Positions 43,837-53,881 of a stretch of 64,000 nt of DNA are shown in pieces. Numbering within the stretch: position 1 is the first letter of the stretch; each line of letters begins with the position of its first letter. Source of the DNA: an uncultured Flavobacteriaceae bacterium (GTDB lineage: Bacteria > Bacteroidota > Bacteroidia > Flavobacteriales > Flavobacteriaceae); assembly GCA_947500445.1 (NCBI GenBank), contig CANMSB010000009.1, positions 84,033-148,032 on the forward strand. Reading direction: 5' to 3'. The position numbers and the translations under genes are program-made. Under the pieces are notes generated by a model. The model had not been told where the DNA came from. It was given only the letters and a program-made list of their open reading frames with translations, and searched no databases.

Positions 43837-45831
43837 TTATGAAGGTTTATTTTCTTCATCACCATCTTCCGTAGCCTCGGTGTTCGAAGGTACCGTTTCT
43901 TCCGCTGTTTCGGTCAAGGATTCAAATGGGCGTTTGCCAAAGATTTTTTCCAAATCTTCTTTAAAGATAACTTCTTTTTCCAGAAGCCTTTCCGCCAGGG
44001 TAATGAGTTTGTCCTTATTGGTTTCGAGCACTTCAATGGCCCTTGTGTATTGCTCTTCGATCAATTTGGAAATTTCTTGATCTATTTTTTGTGCCGTTTC
44101 CTCACTGTAAGGTTTTGAAAAACCATAGTCGCTCTGTCCGGAGGAATCGTAATAGGTAAGGTTTCCGATTTCATCGTTCAATCCGTATACGGTTACCATG
44201 GCCCTTGCCTGTTTGGTCACTTTCTCCAGATCGCTCAATGCACCGGTAGATATTTTGTCAAAAATGACCCGTTCTGCAGCTCTACCGCCCAAGGTGGCAC
44301 ACATTTCGTCCTGCATTTGTTCGGGCCTTACGATCAACCGTTCTTCGGGAAGGTACCACGCGGCGCCCAATGATTGTCCACGGGGAACAATGGTCACCTT
44401 GACCAAAGGAGCGGCGTGTTCCAACATCCAACTCACGGTGGCATGCCCAGCTTCATGATAGGCAATGGTCTTTTTCTCTCCCGGTGTTATAATTTTGTTC
44501 TTCTTCTCGAGTCCGCCCACGATTCGGTCCACGGCATCCAGAAAGTCTTGTTTGCTAACGGCCTTCTTTTCCTTTCGCGCCGCGATGAGTGCGGCCTCGT
44601 TACAGACATTGGCAATATCGGCTCCCGAAAATCCTGGGGTCTGTCTTGCAAGAAAATCCAGGTCAAGCGTTTCCGATGTTTTTATAGGACGTAGGTGGAC
44701 TTCAAAAATTTCCTTTCGTTCACGGATGTCCGGAAGGTCCACATAAATTTGTCTATCGAACCTACCTGCCCGCATGAGCGCCTTGTCGAGCACGTCGGCA
44801 CGGTTGGTAGCTGCAAGAACGATTACATTGGTATTGGTTCCGAAACCGTCCATTTCGGTAAGCAATTGATTCAGGGTATTTTCCCTTTCATCGTTCGAAC
44901 CGGTAAAATTGTTTTTCCCCCTGGCACGGCCAATGGCATCTATTTCATCTATAAATATAATGGATGGCGACTTGTCCTTGGCCTGTTTAAAGAGGTCGCG
45001 GACCCTAGAGGCACCCACACCGACGAACATTTCCACAAAATCAGATCCCGATAGGGAAAAGAAAGGTACTTTGGCTTCTCCTGCAACGGCTTTGGCCAAT
45101 AAGGTTTTACCAGTACCCGGAGGACCTACCAAAAGAGCGCCTTTTGGTATTTTACCCCCTAAGGAGGTATACTTGTCCGGGTGTTTTAAAAACTGTACGA
45201 TTTCTTCAATTTCTTCCTTGGCCCCTTCGAGTCCGGCCACATCCTTGAAGGACGTTCTCGTGTCCGTTTTTTCGTCGAAGAGTTTCGCCTTGGATTTTCC
45301 GATATTGAAAATTTGGCCACCGGCACCGCCTGCCCCTCCTCCGGACATCCGTCGCATCAGGTAGATCCAAATACCAAAAATGAGAATGAACGGAAGTACA
45401 CCGATAAGAAAATCCCCGAGGTAGTTCGATTCCTTTCCGAATTCCACAACGGTATCCAGATTATTCTCTTTTTTACTGTCCGTAATTTCTTTTTGAAATA
45501 TCTGAAGGTCACCATAGTCCAACTCGTACTGCGGCAACGTTCCGCTAGTAGGGATAATCGACTTTTCCGAAACCTCTTTGTGTACCCCTTTGGCCAATGC
45601 TTCGTCCGTTAAAAATACTTTGGCCTGATTGGTATTGGTGATGATCAATATTTTACTGATGTCCCCGTTTCTAAGGTACTCTTGTAATTCGGAGGTGGTG
45701 GTGGTTTTGGTATTGGAAAAATTTCCACTGCTCAAAATTTGATACCCTAAAATTCCTACGATGATGAATCCATAGATCCACCACGAACTGAATTTTGGTT
45801 TTTTGGGACTTGAGTTATTCTCTTTTGCCAT
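43837..45831 (-). CDS. ftsH: ATP-dependent zinc metalloprotease FtsH
   Basis: The 664-residue membrane protease has two N-terminal membrane helices (about 15-32 and 132-152) around a periplasmic region and a glycine-rich linker ([10 protein letters not shown]). The AAA domain carries Walker A GPPGTGKT, Walker [12 protein letters not shown], the pore motif [14 protein letters not shown] and [18 protein letters not shown]. The zinc site is HEAGH, with a downstream Asp. It degrades misfolded membrane proteins and, in many bacteria, LpxC. The gene lies 22 bp after rsfS. Confidence 0.98.
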   Translation of the reverse strand: MAKENNSSPKKPKFSSWWIYGFIIVGILGYQILSSGNFSNTKTTTTSELQEYLRNGDISKILIITNTNQAKVFLTDEALAKGVHKEVSEKSIIPTSGTLPQYELDYGDLQIFQKEITDSKKENNLDTVVEFGKESNYLGDFLIGVLPFILIFGIWIYLMRRMSGGGAGGAGGQIFNIGKSKAKLFDEKTDTRTSFKDVAGLEGAKEEIEEIVQFLKHPDKYTSLGGKIPKGALLVGPPGTGKTLLAKAVAGEAKVPFFSLSGSDFVEMFVGVGASRVRDLFKQAKDKSPSIIFIDEIDAIGRARGKNNFTGSNDERENTLNQLLTEMDGFGTNTNVIVLAATNRADVLDKALMRAGRFDRQIYVDLPDIRERKEIFEVHLRPIKTSETLDLDFLARQTPGFSGADIANVCNEAALIAARKEKKAVSKQDFLDAVDRIVGGLEKKNKIITPGEKKTIAYHEAGHATVSWMLEHAAPLVKVTIVPRGQSLGAAWYLPEERLIVRPEQMQDEMCATLGGRAAERVIFDKISTGALSDLEKVTKQARAMVTVYGLNDEIGNLTYYDSSGQSDYGFSKPYSEETAQKIDQEISKLIEEQYTRAIEVLETNKDKLITLAERLLEKEVIFKEDLEKIFGKRPFESLTETAEETVPSNTEATEDGDEENKPS

Positions 45832-45853
45832 GCTGATTTTTTTACCCTGGTCG

Positions 45854-46240
45854 TTATTTGAGGGTTTGGTTTATACTACTGTCTATTACAGTGACTTTGG
45901 CGTCTCCCCATAGTCCTTCGATGTCGTAGAATTCTCGAATGTGTTTTTGGAATACATGTACGACAACATTTACATAGTCCATCAAGACCCATTCGGCGTT
46001 GTCTTCTCCTTCAACGTGCCAAGGTTTGTCTTTGATCGATTTGCTAACCGTTTTTTGGATGGACCCCACTATCGCATTTACATGCGTATTGGATGTTCCG
46101 TTACATATTATAAAGTAGTCACATACCGTATTTTCGATATCCCTAAGGTCGAGTAAATTTATCTGTTGTCCTTTTACTTCTTCTATTCCCTCTAAGATCA
46201 ATGCAATTAGCTCATCTGCGCTCGCTCTTTGTTTTTGCAT
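45854..46240 (-). CDS. rsfS: ribosomal silencing factor RsfS
   Basis: The 128-residue protein has ELIALILEGIEEVKGQQINLLDLR, VCDYFIICNGTSNTHVNAI, KPWHVEGEDNAEWVLMDYVNVVVHVF and the closing EFYDIEGLWGDAK, all typical. It binds uL14 and prevents subunit joining in starvation. It is the promoter-proximal gene of the rsfS-ftsH-LUD-cdsA-psd-acbp operon. Confidence 0.96.
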   Translation of the reverse strand: MQKQRASADELIALILEGIEEVKGQQINLLDLRDIENTVCDYFIICNGTSNTHVNAIVGSIQKTVSKSIKDKPWHVEGEDNAEWVLMDYVNVVVHVFQKHIREFYDIEGLWGDAKVTVIDSSINQTLK

Positions 46241-46259
46241 TCAAAAAATTTAATTTTTA

Positions 46260-46267
46260 CAAAGTTA
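46260..46267 (-). promoter_or_regulatory. candidate -7 element of the rsfS operon
   Basis: On the minus strand TAACTTTG matches TAnnTTTG 20 bp upstream of the rsfS ATG. Confidence 0.4.
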
Positions 46268-46334
46268 TTATTTTTTTGTTCTTTTAGCCCTACCTTTTCG
46301 ATAATTGATAAAAGATTCGCCAACCTTTGTTACT

Positions 46335-47066
46335 ATGAAAATAGTCAAAGTTGATGCCATAGATTCTACCAACTCCTACATGAAGGAACTATTGGCGTCG
46401 AACAAGCTTGAAGATTTTACCGTGGTAGTGGCAAACGAACAGTTTGCGGGCCGGGGGCAACAGGGCGCGGTTTGGCAATCGGAACCCGGTAAAAACCTCA
46501 CTGTCAGTATTTTGAAAAAGTTAAACGGTTTTCCCGTCGACCATAGTTTCCATTTGAGCATGATGGTTTCGCTAAGCGTTTTGAACCTGTTGCGTTCGTT
46601 GGAAATTCCGGAAATCACGGTCAAATGGCCAAACGACATAATGTCAGGGAATGCCAAAGTGTGTGGCGTATTGTTGCAAAATGTACTTCAGGGGGCTGTC
46701 ATCAAGGAAACAATAATCGGTATCGGGCTAAATGTTAACCAAAAGTCTTTTGAAAATCTTCCAAATGCCGCGTCGTTAAAGATGCTTAGCGGACGAATTT
46801 TTGATTTAGATCTTTTGTTACGGGAATTATTGAGGGAACTTCAGGACGTTTTTACCGGCTTCGGGAAAAAAGACCGGGAAAAACTAAAGGAAACCTACGA
46901 AAACGCTCTTTTTAAAAAAAATGTGCCGGTAACCTTTGAATTGGGGGACGGGAGCTTGTTAATGGGCATCGTACAGGGAGTTATGCCCGATGGAAGATTA
47001 TCGGTGCTGCACGAAAATGGGGCATTAGGTACATACGGCCTAAAGGAGATACGGATGCGGTATTGA
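46335..47066 (+). CDS. birA: biotin-[acetyl-CoA-carboxylase] ligase
   Basis: The 243-residue protein starts at the ATG at 46335 (MKIVKVDAIDSTNSYMKEL). A TTG 30 bp upstream would add an unneeded extension. Motifs are the DSTNS biotin-binding loop, GRGQQG, and KWPNDIM. It has no N-terminal DNA-binding domain, so it is a ligase only. It is divergent from rsfS with 94 bp between starts. Confidence 0.94.
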   Translation: MKIVKVDAIDSTNSYMKELLASNKLEDFTVVVANEQFAGRGQQGAVWQSEPGKNLTVSILKKLNGFPVDHSFHLSMMVSLSVLNLLRSLEIPEITVKWPNDIMSGNAKVCGVLLQNVLQGAVIKETIIGIGLNVNQKSFENLPNAASLKMLSGRIFDLDLLLRELLRELQDVFTGFGKKDREKLKETYENALFKKNVPVTFELGDGSLLMGIVQGVMPDGRLSVLHENGALGTYGLKEIRMRY

Positions 47067-47124
47067 TCATGCCTCCACTCCTATGACATATCCGATTTCG
47101 CACAAAAAAATCTTCGGGGTCCAA

Positions 47125-47285
47125 AGCCTATTTCTAAGGTTACGTTACCCCTCAAAATTATTCTTTTCCGTGTAGGCTCCAAAACAAGATACAGCCGAAG
47201 CAATTGCTGTGTCTAAAATATTCTTTTTCGTCTACACAGAAAATACCTGTTTTTTAGTGGTGTATGATAGCATCGGAAATGGTAT
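47125..47285. mobile_element. MITE-like palindromic element, copy D (161 bp, diverged)
   Basis: The right end is AAATGGTAT and the left end CCTATTTC. The internal block TTTTCCGTGTAGGCTCC, CAGCCGAAGC...GCTGTG, TTCTTTTTCGTCTACACAGA aligns with copies A and B along its length. The last base overlaps the stop codon of the minus-strand SRPBCC gene. Confidence 0.65.
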
Positions 47286-47680
47286 CAAGCGATCCGCGAG
47301 AGGTTTTCGGACAGGGTGTTGATGAAGTTGGTAATCGGGGTTTTTACCATCATTCCCATCATGGCATTGAACTCTCCGTTAAAACTCAAGGCCACTTCGC
47401 TCTGCTCTTCTCCAAAAGTATTGATATCCGTAGTAAGGGTAAAAGGCAGTTTTTCGCTCGCCGCGCCCAAAACGATCTGGTGGTCCGGCGATTGTTGTTT
47501 CCGTTCCAAAACAATTTCGGGCATTCCCGAAAGTTGGAACAAAAACCGGTCTTCGTTCAATACTTCAAATTTTGAAATGGATTCCGGCATCAACTGCTCA
47601 AAATTTTGAAGGTCGGAAAGAAATTCGAATACTTCTTTCTGACTTTTTGCAACGATTTTTTTTGATGTTTCTATGTGCAT
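47285..47680 (-). CDS. SRPBCC (START-like) superfamily protein
   Basis: The 131-residue protein starts at the ATG at 47680 (MHIETSKKIVAKSQKEVFEFLSD). A longer frame upstream overlaps pyrE and is rejected. The helix after the first strand (SQKEVFEFLSDLQNFEQLMPE) and the repeated beta strands form the helix-grip fold. Such proteins bind hydrophobic ligands; the role is unknown. It lies 4 bp after pyrE on the same strand. Confidence 0.8.
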   Translation of the reverse strand: MHIETSKKIVAKSQKEVFEFLSDLQNFEQLMPESISKFEVLNEDRFLFQLSGMPEIVLERKQQSPDHQIVLGAASEKLPFTLTTDINTFGEEQSEVALSFNGEFNAMMGMMVKTPITNFINTLSENLSRIA

Positions 47681-47684
47681 GTAT

Positions 47685-48326
47685 TTATTTTTTCCAGTTT
47701 GCCGGATCTTTTCGCCATTGTATGAGCGTTTCCAGCTGTGTTTTACTAATGGCATCCGTTTCGGAGGCGTGCTCGATCAAGTGTTGGTAATCGCCAAGGG
47801 TGTTCAGTTCCAATGCTTCGTTTTCGAAATTTTCCGTGGCAAGGTCGAAACCGTACGAAAAAATCGCCAACATTCCTTTTACGTTCGCTCCATTTTCCTT
47901 GAGGGCCTTTACCGCGTTCAAACTACTTTTTCCGGTGCTTATGAGATCTTCGATCACGACCACGGTTTGGTTTTCCGATAGGCTGCCCTCGATCTGATTT
48001 TTTCTACCGTGCGCTTTTGGTTCGGGCCGTACATAAATGAAGGGCAATCCCAAATAATCGGCGACCAATGCGCCTATTCCGATCGCCCCGGTGGCCACTC
48101 CGGCAATACAGTCGGGCGTGCCATATCGGCCTTTCAATTGCTCGGCCATTTCTTTCCTTACAAAGTTCCGAACATCGGGATGTGAGAGGATGATCCTGTT
48201 GTCGCAATAGATCGGTGAACGCCATCCCGAAGCCCATGTAAATGGATTTTCAGGATTCAATTTTATTGCATTAATTTGCAACAGAAGCTCTGCTGTTTTT
48301 TTAGCGGTATCCTTGTCTAAAACCAT
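47685..48326 (-). CDS. pyrE: orotate phosphoribosyltransferase
   Basis: The 213-residue enzyme of UMP synthesis starts MVLDKDTAKKTAELL. The PRPP-binding motif is VVVIEDLISTGKSS, with the flexible loop RPEPKAHGRKNQIEG and ASGWRSPIYCDNR upstream. The start codon is only 7 bp from that of the divergent NUDIX gene. Confidence 0.96.
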   Translation of the reverse strand: MVLDKDTAKKTAELLLQINAIKLNPENPFTWASGWRSPIYCDNRIILSHPDVRNFVRKEMAEQLKGRYGTPDCIAGVATGAIGIGALVADYLGLPFIYVRPEPKAHGRKNQIEGSLSENQTVVVIEDLISTGKSSLNAVKALKENGANVKGMLAIFSYGFDLATENFENEALELNTLGDYQHLIEHASETDAISKTQLETLIQWRKDPANWKK

Positions 48327-48330
48327 AGCG

Positions 48331-48338
48331 CAAATGTA
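48331..48338 (-). promoter_or_regulatory. candidate -7 element of pyrE, implying a leaderless transcript
   Basis: On the minus strand TACATTTG matches TAnnTTTG and ends 5 bp before the pyrE ATG, so transcription would start at or next to the start codon. It overlaps the first codons of the NUDIX gene. No -33 TTG is evident. Confidence 0.4.
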
Positions 48339-48918
48339 TAAAGTTTTTGTGAACGAAAGGCCGCTGATCTTAACAAATAAACTTTCCGAAACCGCGAACA
48401 ACGATTATTTTGCCTTAAACCCGGAAGCCATCCATGAGGCGATAAAGGCCTTGATGAAAGGACGGTTGGAAACAGCGTATATCTATCATCCCAACCATGC
48501 AGAAATACTAAAAAAATTCAGCAAAAACATTCCTCTGGTCACTGCCGCCGGAGGTGTTGTAGCGAACAAGGAGGGCAAGGTGCTTTTCATTTACAGGAAC
48601 GATAAATGGGATCTGCCAAAAGGTAAATTGGACAAAGGGGAAACAATCGAGGCCTGTGCATTGCGTGAGGTGATGGAGGAAACGGGCGTCAAAGGATTGA
48701 AGATCGAGAATTTTTTGCGCACTACGTATCACATTTTTAAACGCAATGGCATCCATAAGTTAAAAGAAGTGCATTGGTTCGCCATGCGTACCTCGTATAG
48801 CGGAAAATTGACCGGTCAAAAAAGTGAGGGCATCGAAAAGGTAAAATGGAAAGGGCCCGATAAGATCAGAAAGGCACTCGAGAATTCTTATATCAACATC
48901 AAAATATTGTTCGAATAG
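48334..48918 (+). CDS. NUDIX hydrolase
   Basis: The 194-residue protein starts at the ATG at 48334 (MYKVFVNERPLIL). An in-frame TTG upstream lies inside pyrE and is rejected. The Nudix box GKLDKGETIEACALREVMEETG is complete (G..E.......REVMEETG). An N-terminal extension of about 65 residues (LTNKLSETANNDYFALNPEAI) precedes the Nudix domain. The substrate, a nucleoside diphosphate derivative, is unknown. Confidence 0.9.
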   Translation: MYKVFVNERPLILTNKLSETANNDYFALNPEAIHEAIKALMKGRLETAYIYHPNHAEILKKFSKNIPLVTAAGGVVANKEGKVLFIYRNDKWDLPKGKLDKGETIEACALREVMEETGVKGLKIENFLRTTYHIFKRNGIHKLKEVHWFAMRTSYSGKLTGQKSEGIEKVKWKGPDKIRKALENSYINIKILFE

Positions 48919-48957
48919 CGGTATCAGGGTAGCAACAAAGGCCGTCGTTTCCTTTTT

Positions 48958-50703
48958 TTAGTCTTTTGGGATACGATATACCGGATATTGTAAATGTGCT
49001 TTTTCATAATGAACGGAACGATGGTATACCCATTCCAATTGCGCGTACCAATCCGACTCGAATTCCGGATCGTTGTTTTTCTTTTCCAAAAAAGCTTCCC
49101 GCAGGTTTTGGTCCGATTTTAAAAGCTTCGCGGCCACCTCTTCGAATACATAGGGTGAAAAGTCCTCTTTTTGTTGCAATATGGTATCGAAAAAATTCCA
49201 GTTGAAAAAGGAATCCATGGCAATGGGCTCCAAACTTTCCAAAACATAGCGTATGCCGGGTTGGTCGGTAAGAACCAGGTAGTCTCCCTCGGAAAACAAA
49301 ACCTTTATGGTTTCCTTGCTTACTTTTGTACCGTAATGGGGATAATGCCCCTCATAGGCCTCGGTATAGGTTTTGTACTCTTTAATTTTATAGGATTCTA
49401 CTACCAACGCGCTATCGTTCCGTATCTGTCGATACTCGATTTGGTTTTGTTCCAATAGGTCGATGATGTTTTCATAGCCCTTTTTAATGATATATGCCTT
49501 GGGAATAGGCACCGAGTCGGTAGGTCGCATGTGGTTCCGATAGGTGACCGGTTTTTCAAAGGGCCGCTTCCGGTCGTATTTTAATCTCGGTAAACCGGTT
49601 ACCTCGCTAACAAGCGTGTCCGCCATATAGCCTTTGAAGTTGATGGTACTGCTCCGTGTGGTATCAATGGCCCATTGCAAGGGATAATATTTTTGCGCCC
49701 GGTAATCGCTAAAAGCCTTTTCTCTTAAGGTTTTTATGGTGTCGCCATCCTTTTCGGCAATGGCGATAAGTTGTTTCATTAACTCGTAGGTTCCCGCTAC
49801 TCTTTGTTTATAGGGCTTTAGCATGTGCGTTTCTACCATAAGCCCCAAGGTGTTCCACAGGGTAGTGTAGCCGGTAGAGTAACGCGGGTGGTCCATAAAT
49901 TGGGAAAAACCCTTTTCAGGGACAGTATTGAATACGTTTACATAAGGTGTTATGTCCCAGCTTTGATCGGCCAAAGCGTTCTCGAGCGTGGGCATGAGCT
50001 GCTTGTGCAGATACTGGCCGAGTGTTCCGCCCATTTTATTGTGCTGGGTAAAAAGATGGGTAAGCGTATATTGGTAGTCGGCCCCGTTACTCACATGGTT
50101 GTCGACAAAAATGTCGGGTTTGGTCAAATGGAAAATCTCCATGAAGGACAAAGCATTTTTCGAATCGGCCTTCATAAAATCCCGATTGAGGTCATAGTTT
50201 TTGGCATTGCCCCTAAACCCATAGGAAACAGGTCCGTTTTGGTTAACCCTTGTCTCCGAATTTCGGTTTAGCGCCCCACCGATGTTATAGACCGGAATGG
50301 AGACCAAAACGGTATTTTTAGGGGGGTCGAGTTTTCCCGTGGCAAAATCGCGATACAACATCATGGTAGCGTCGATCCCGTCGCTCTCCCCGGGGTGTAT
50401 GCCATTGTTGATCAGTACGATCGTTTTTTCGGTCCCGATTTTGTTAAAGTTAAAGTCACTGTCGGGGTTATAGGTGACGATGTGCAACGGTTGCCCACTA
50501 TCGGTTTCGCCGATGGTCTGAAAATTGATTTCGGGAAATTCCTTGGCCAATCGGATGTAAAAGTCAATAATTTGCAAATAGGTAGCGGTTTCAGTACCCT
50601 CGCTATTTTCGAAATGGGTAGGAAAGTCGGCAACTTTTTCTTCCGTGGTGGTCTCACAACCTAAAAACAAAATTCCTAAAAACAAGGCTACAAGTACCCG
50701 CAT
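48958..50703 (-). CDS. M14-family zinc carboxypeptidase, lipoprotein
   Basis: The 581-residue exported protein has lipobox LFLG-C16 and an acidic spacer. The M14 domain (about 40-330) carries the zinc motif HPGESDG near residue 100 and the later metal His in DNHVSNG. YGFRGNAKNYDLNRDFMKAD contains the conserved Asn-Arg substrate contacts. A C-terminal region of about 200 residues with no recognised motif follows. Probably a periplasmic or surface carboxypeptidase for peptides or peptidoglycan. It is monocistronic. Confidence 0.88.
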   Translation of the reverse strand: MRVLVALFLGILFLGCETTTEEKVADFPTHFENSEGTETATYLQIIDFYIRLAKEFPEINFQTIGETDSGQPLHIVTYNPDSDFNFNKIGTEKTIVLINNGIHPGESDGIDATMMLYRDFATGKLDPPKNTVLVSIPVYNIGGALNRNSETRVNQNGPVSYGFRGNAKNYDLNRDFMKADSKNALSFMEIFHLTKPDIFVDNHVSNGADYQYTLTHLFTQHNKMGGTLGQYLHKQLMPTLENALADQSWDITPYVNVFNTVPEKGFSQFMDHPRYSTGYTTLWNTLGLMVETHMLKPYKQRVAGTYELMKQLIAIAEKDGDTIKTLREKAFSDYRAQKYYPLQWAIDTTRSSTINFKGYMADTLVSEVTGLPRLKYDRKRPFEKPVTYRNHMRPTDSVPIPKAYIIKKGYENIIDLLEQNQIEYRQIRNDSALVVESYKIKEYKTYTEAYEGHYPHYGTKVSKETIKVLFSEGDYLVLTDQPGIRYVLESLEPIAMDSFFNWNFFDTILQQKEDFSPYVFEEVAAKLLKSDQNLREAFLEKKNNDPEFESDWYAQLEWVYHRSVHYEKAHLQYPVYRIPKD

Positions 50704-50933
50704 AACAGCACAGATGTTGGTTTACTTGGTAAAATTAGACAAAGAAGTGGTTCAACCTTTTCTAATGGTCAAAAAAATAAAGTCTTTTCCCCTTTTCCTC
50801 AAGGTTTTATATCATTTCTGGTGTTACCTATTCCAACTTCGGTTACTGCAGCCAAAAAAACTGTAGCTTAAAATCACATTAGTGTATACTTGATGTAAGG
50901 AGTTCACGACTACAATAAAACAAAAGACACGCG

Positions 50934-51338
50934 CTAGGCGACCTTTGTAATCTCCGCCATTTTTTCTTTTTTGATCGGTTTGTTATTGTAGGTAATCAAG
51001 TGCTGGGAGTTGGTACGGTAATGCTCCCATCTTTTTACGTCGGCAAGATCAATGGAGGAGGTAATGATATTTACGCGGAGTTTCTGATCAATGGCAAGTT
51101 GCGTGAATTCCTCCAAAAATTGCCAACCGTCCATAATAGGCATATTGATATCCAGAAATATGATATCGGGAAGGTTTTCTTCTTTGGTGAGCGCTTCTTT
51201 TATTGCATCGATCGCCAGTTTGCCATTTCCATAACTTTTGACGTTCGAACATTCTACAACATTGTTCAGGATTTTTTTGATCCCGAAAACGGTAATGGGG
51301 TCATCGTCGACGATGCAAATGGAATTAATTTGTCTCAT
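50934..51338 (-). CDS. single-domain response regulator
   Basis: The 134-residue receiver has acidic CIVDDDPITVFG, phospho-acceptor Asp in IIFLDINMPIMDGW, switch Thr/Ser region VNIITSSID and Lys in YNNKPIKKEKM. There is no output domain. It is overlapped by 14 bp with the PAS histidine kinase gene upstream and is surely its partner. Confidence 0.92.
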   Translation of the reverse strand: MRQINSICIVDDDPITVFGIKKILNNVVECSNVKSYGNGKLAIDAIKEALTKEENLPDIIFLDINMPIMDGWQFLEEFTQLAIDQKLRVNIITSSIDLADVKRWEHYRTNSQHLITYNNKPIKKEKMAEITKVA

Positions 51339-53175
51339 TAAAGTAGATTTTGAAGGTAGAGCCCTTGCCTACTTCGCTGCAGACGGTGACGCTTCCTTTC
51401 ATTGCCTCTATTTGGTTTTTTGTAATATATAGGCCTATGCCCCTGGCATCCTTGTTGTTATGAAAGGTTTTGTACATGCCGAACAATTTGTCCCCATATT
51501 TTTCTAAATCGATACCGAGTCCATTATCACTGATGGACAATTCTATTTTATTGTCCTGTAGTACCGTACCCAATCGAATTAAAGGGTCTCTTTCGGGATC
51601 TTTATATTTGATCGCATTGGTGATAAAGTTCATTAGGATGCTTTCCAAATAAGCCGGTATAACCTGAAGTACAATGTCTTCTGGTATTTCGTTTACAATT
51701 TGTACCCGGTTGGTTATTATAACGCCCTGTAGGTTTTGAATAACTTTCTGTATCATGTCATTTAAAACGACCGGATTTCTATCCATGTTGGTATTGGTAT
51801 TTATGGCTACAACGTCATTTAAGTTGTTCAAAGTTTCCAATAAGTTGTCCGAGGCTTCCACCAGCATAGTCGTAATGTTTTGTTGTTGTTCGGGGTCTTT
51901 TTCGTTGACCAAAAAGTCCAATAACATGGAAAAGTTAGCGGAATGTGACCTAAGGTTGTGCGACACGATATGGGCAAAATTGACCAGTTTTTTGTTTTGT
52001 AGACTGGTAACGTTGATCAGGTCGCGCAGTTCTTCCTCCTTCTGTTTTAAATTGGAGATGTCCAAGCTGATTCCCACAAGGCCGGTTGCCGTGCCGTCGA
52101 TTCCGATCAACGGAATTTTTGAGGTAAGAAAAGTGGTGATGCTCCCGTCTTTCCTTTCACAAATGGTTTCCTTGCCAAGAATGGGGCGTAACGAGCTGAT
52201 TACCTTTTGGTCTTCTTCATAAGAACTTTCAGCGATATGTCGGGGGTAAATGTCAAAATCGTTCTTTCCGATCAAATCGTTTGGATGATCGAACCCCAAA
52301 AAGTCTGCTTCTGACCGATTGACAAGTATTTTTTTGGAGTCCACATCCTTAATGAATACGTTCAGCGGAAGATTATCGATAAGCGTTCTCAGCAAACGTT
52401 CGTTTTCCTTGGTTTTCAGTTCGTTTATCACCTGGTCGTGAATATCTTGGAACGTTCCCAATACGCCTACTATTTTCTGATTTTTGTATAAGGGTTTCCC
52501 TGCGGCCATTACCCAACGTTCCTCACCCTTTGTGGTAATGATCTGAACTTTTTTATTCCATGAAATGCCTTGGTTAATGGCTTTGTTCAGTGCCATAGCG
52601 ATCGTGTTTCTACTATGGCCGGGTTTGTAAAAATCAATGGCAATGTCCACATTCGGACGGAATTCCTGTGATACACCATGGATGGCCCGTGTCATTTCGC
52701 ACCAATGCAGTTCCTGTTTTTGCAGGTCATAAGTCCAACTTCCAATTTTGGCAATTTTGGATTTTTCGTTGTACAGCATATGCTGCCGCTGCAATTTTAA
52801 TTCACTTTCGACCCGTCTTGTAACATCTTCGGTCTGTAAGATAAGGCCGATAACATTTTCATTTTCGTCGTGCCAGGGAAGGTTGGTCCATTCGAACCAT
52901 CGTTCCTTATTGTTGACGTCCAGAAAATACTCTGTGCCCGTATTGCTTTTCTTTTCATTCAAACAATGTTGCAATGTTTGTTTCCAACTATCCGTGGCTT
53001 TTTCAAAAAGGGTGAAAACATTCTTCCCAAAGACATTACGATCGTCAAAGTTGAAATAGTCTATCCAATAATCGGAGGCATACTCCACTTCCAAACGGGT
53101 ATTTAAGAATACCGTCGCGGTCGGAAGCTGTTTGATAAGATAACTATTGGATTGTTTCTGATGAATCCTTAGCAT
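51325..53175 (-). CDS. multi-PAS cytoplasmic sensor histidine kinase
   Basis: The 616-residue protein has no signal peptide or membrane helix. Three PAS domains lie at about 1-125, 125-255 and 260-385, each followed by PAC-type linkers (NENVIGLILQTEDVTRRVE, KIVGVLGTFQDIHDQV, DGTATGLVGISLDISNL). A histidine box of the variant form VSHNLRSHSAN comes next, then HATPase with NFITNAIKYKDPE, DNGLGIDL and ARGIGLYITKNQIEAM. It overlaps the single-domain regulator, giving an intracellular two-component pair. Confidence 0.92.
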   Translation of the reverse strand: MLRIHQKQSNSYLIKQLPTATVFLNTRLEVEYASDYWIDYFNFDDRNVFGKNVFTLFEKATDSWKQTLQHCLNEKKSNTGTEYFLDVNNKERWFEWTNLPWHDENENVIGLILQTEDVTRRVESELKLQRQHMLYNEKSKIAKIGSWTYDLQKQELHWCEMTRAIHGVSQEFRPNVDIAIDFYKPGHSRNTIAMALNKAINQGISWNKKVQIITTKGEERWVMAAGKPLYKNQKIVGVLGTFQDIHDQVINELKTKENERLLRTLIDNLPLNVFIKDVDSKKILVNRSEADFLGFDHPNDLIGKNDFDIYPRHIAESSYEEDQKVISSLRPILGKETICERKDGSITTFLTSKIPLIGIDGTATGLVGISLDISNLKQKEEELRDLINVTSLQNKKLVNFAHIVSHNLRSHSANFSMLLDFLVNEKDPEQQQNITTMLVEASDNLLETLNNLNDVVAINTNTNMDRNPVVLNDMIQKVIQNLQGVIITNRVQIVNEIPEDIVLQVIPAYLESILMNFITNAIKYKDPERDPLIRLGTVLQDNKIELSISDNGLGIDLEKYGDKLFGMYKTFHNNKDARGIGLYITKNQIEAMKGSVTVCSEVGKGSTFKIYFNETN

Positions 53176-53389
53176 TTGATAGAATTTTCTTACTAAAATA
53201 GAAATGATATACTAACCTATATCCATGTTTGTTGTGAATCTCGTAAAATCCGTTGTGTGGAGCGTAAAATATAGGTTTTCGTAGTAAAAAGGTAGGTAAT
53301 AAATATGGTAATTCAAAAAATAAACACGGAAAGTGAAATAAAAACTTATATATTTTTAAGTTTATTCTTACATTATGTTAACATTTAAA

Positions 53390-53848
53390 TCAATGTGATA
53401 ATCGTACCGTTTCGGGTACTAGTCCAGTAAAATCGCCACCGTTTCGGATAACATCTCTAACGATGGAAGAACTGATATAGGATTTACCGGATGAGGTGAG
53501 TAAAAACACCGTTTCAATGTCCGAAAGTTTTCGGTTGGTGTGGGCGATGGCCTTTTCGAATTCGAAGTCGCCCGGATTTCGCAGGCCCCTTAAAATAAAA
53601 CCGGCACCTATGGTCTTGCAAAAATCTACGGTAAGCCCTTGATAGGTCATCACTTTTATGTTGGGAAACTCCAGAAATGCCTGTTCGATAAAACGTTTAC
53701 GTTCCTCTAAGGAGAACATGTACTTTTTTTCGGCATTGATGCCAATGGCGATCACCAGTTCGTCGAACAGGGTGATACCACGTTGTATAATATCAAAATG
53801 TCCTAAGGTCAAAGGGTCAAAAGAACCTGGGAATATGGCACGTTTCAT
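53390..53848 (-). CDS. coaD: phosphopantetheine adenylyltransferase
   Basis: The 152-residue nucleotidyltransferase has GSFDPLTLGHFDI (T/HxGH site), RGLRNPGDFEFE and YISSSIVRDV. It makes dephospho-CoA in the cytoplasm. It lies 33 bp after ddl on the same strand. Confidence 0.97.
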   Translation of the reverse strand: MKRAIFPGSFDPLTLGHFDIIQRGITLFDELVIAIGINAEKKYMFSLEERKRFIEQAFLEFPNIKVMTYQGLTVDFCKTIGAGFILRGLRNPGDFEFEKAIAHTNRKLSDIETVFLLTSSGKSYISSSIVRDVIRNGGDFTGLVPETVRLSH

Positions 53849-53881
53849 AAGCTGCGGTACGTAGTGTTCGCATAAATGTAA

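Noticed and set aside
50811..50890. Possible fifth copy of the MITE-like element (ATATCATTTCTGGTGTTAC)
   Set aside because: Only the first 15-20 bp resemble the terminal repeat; the rest does not align convincingly with copies A-D.
53176..53389. Searched for a tRNA or small RNA in this AT-rich gap
   Set aside because: No cloverleaf-type T-loop, terminator or conserved hairpin was visible.
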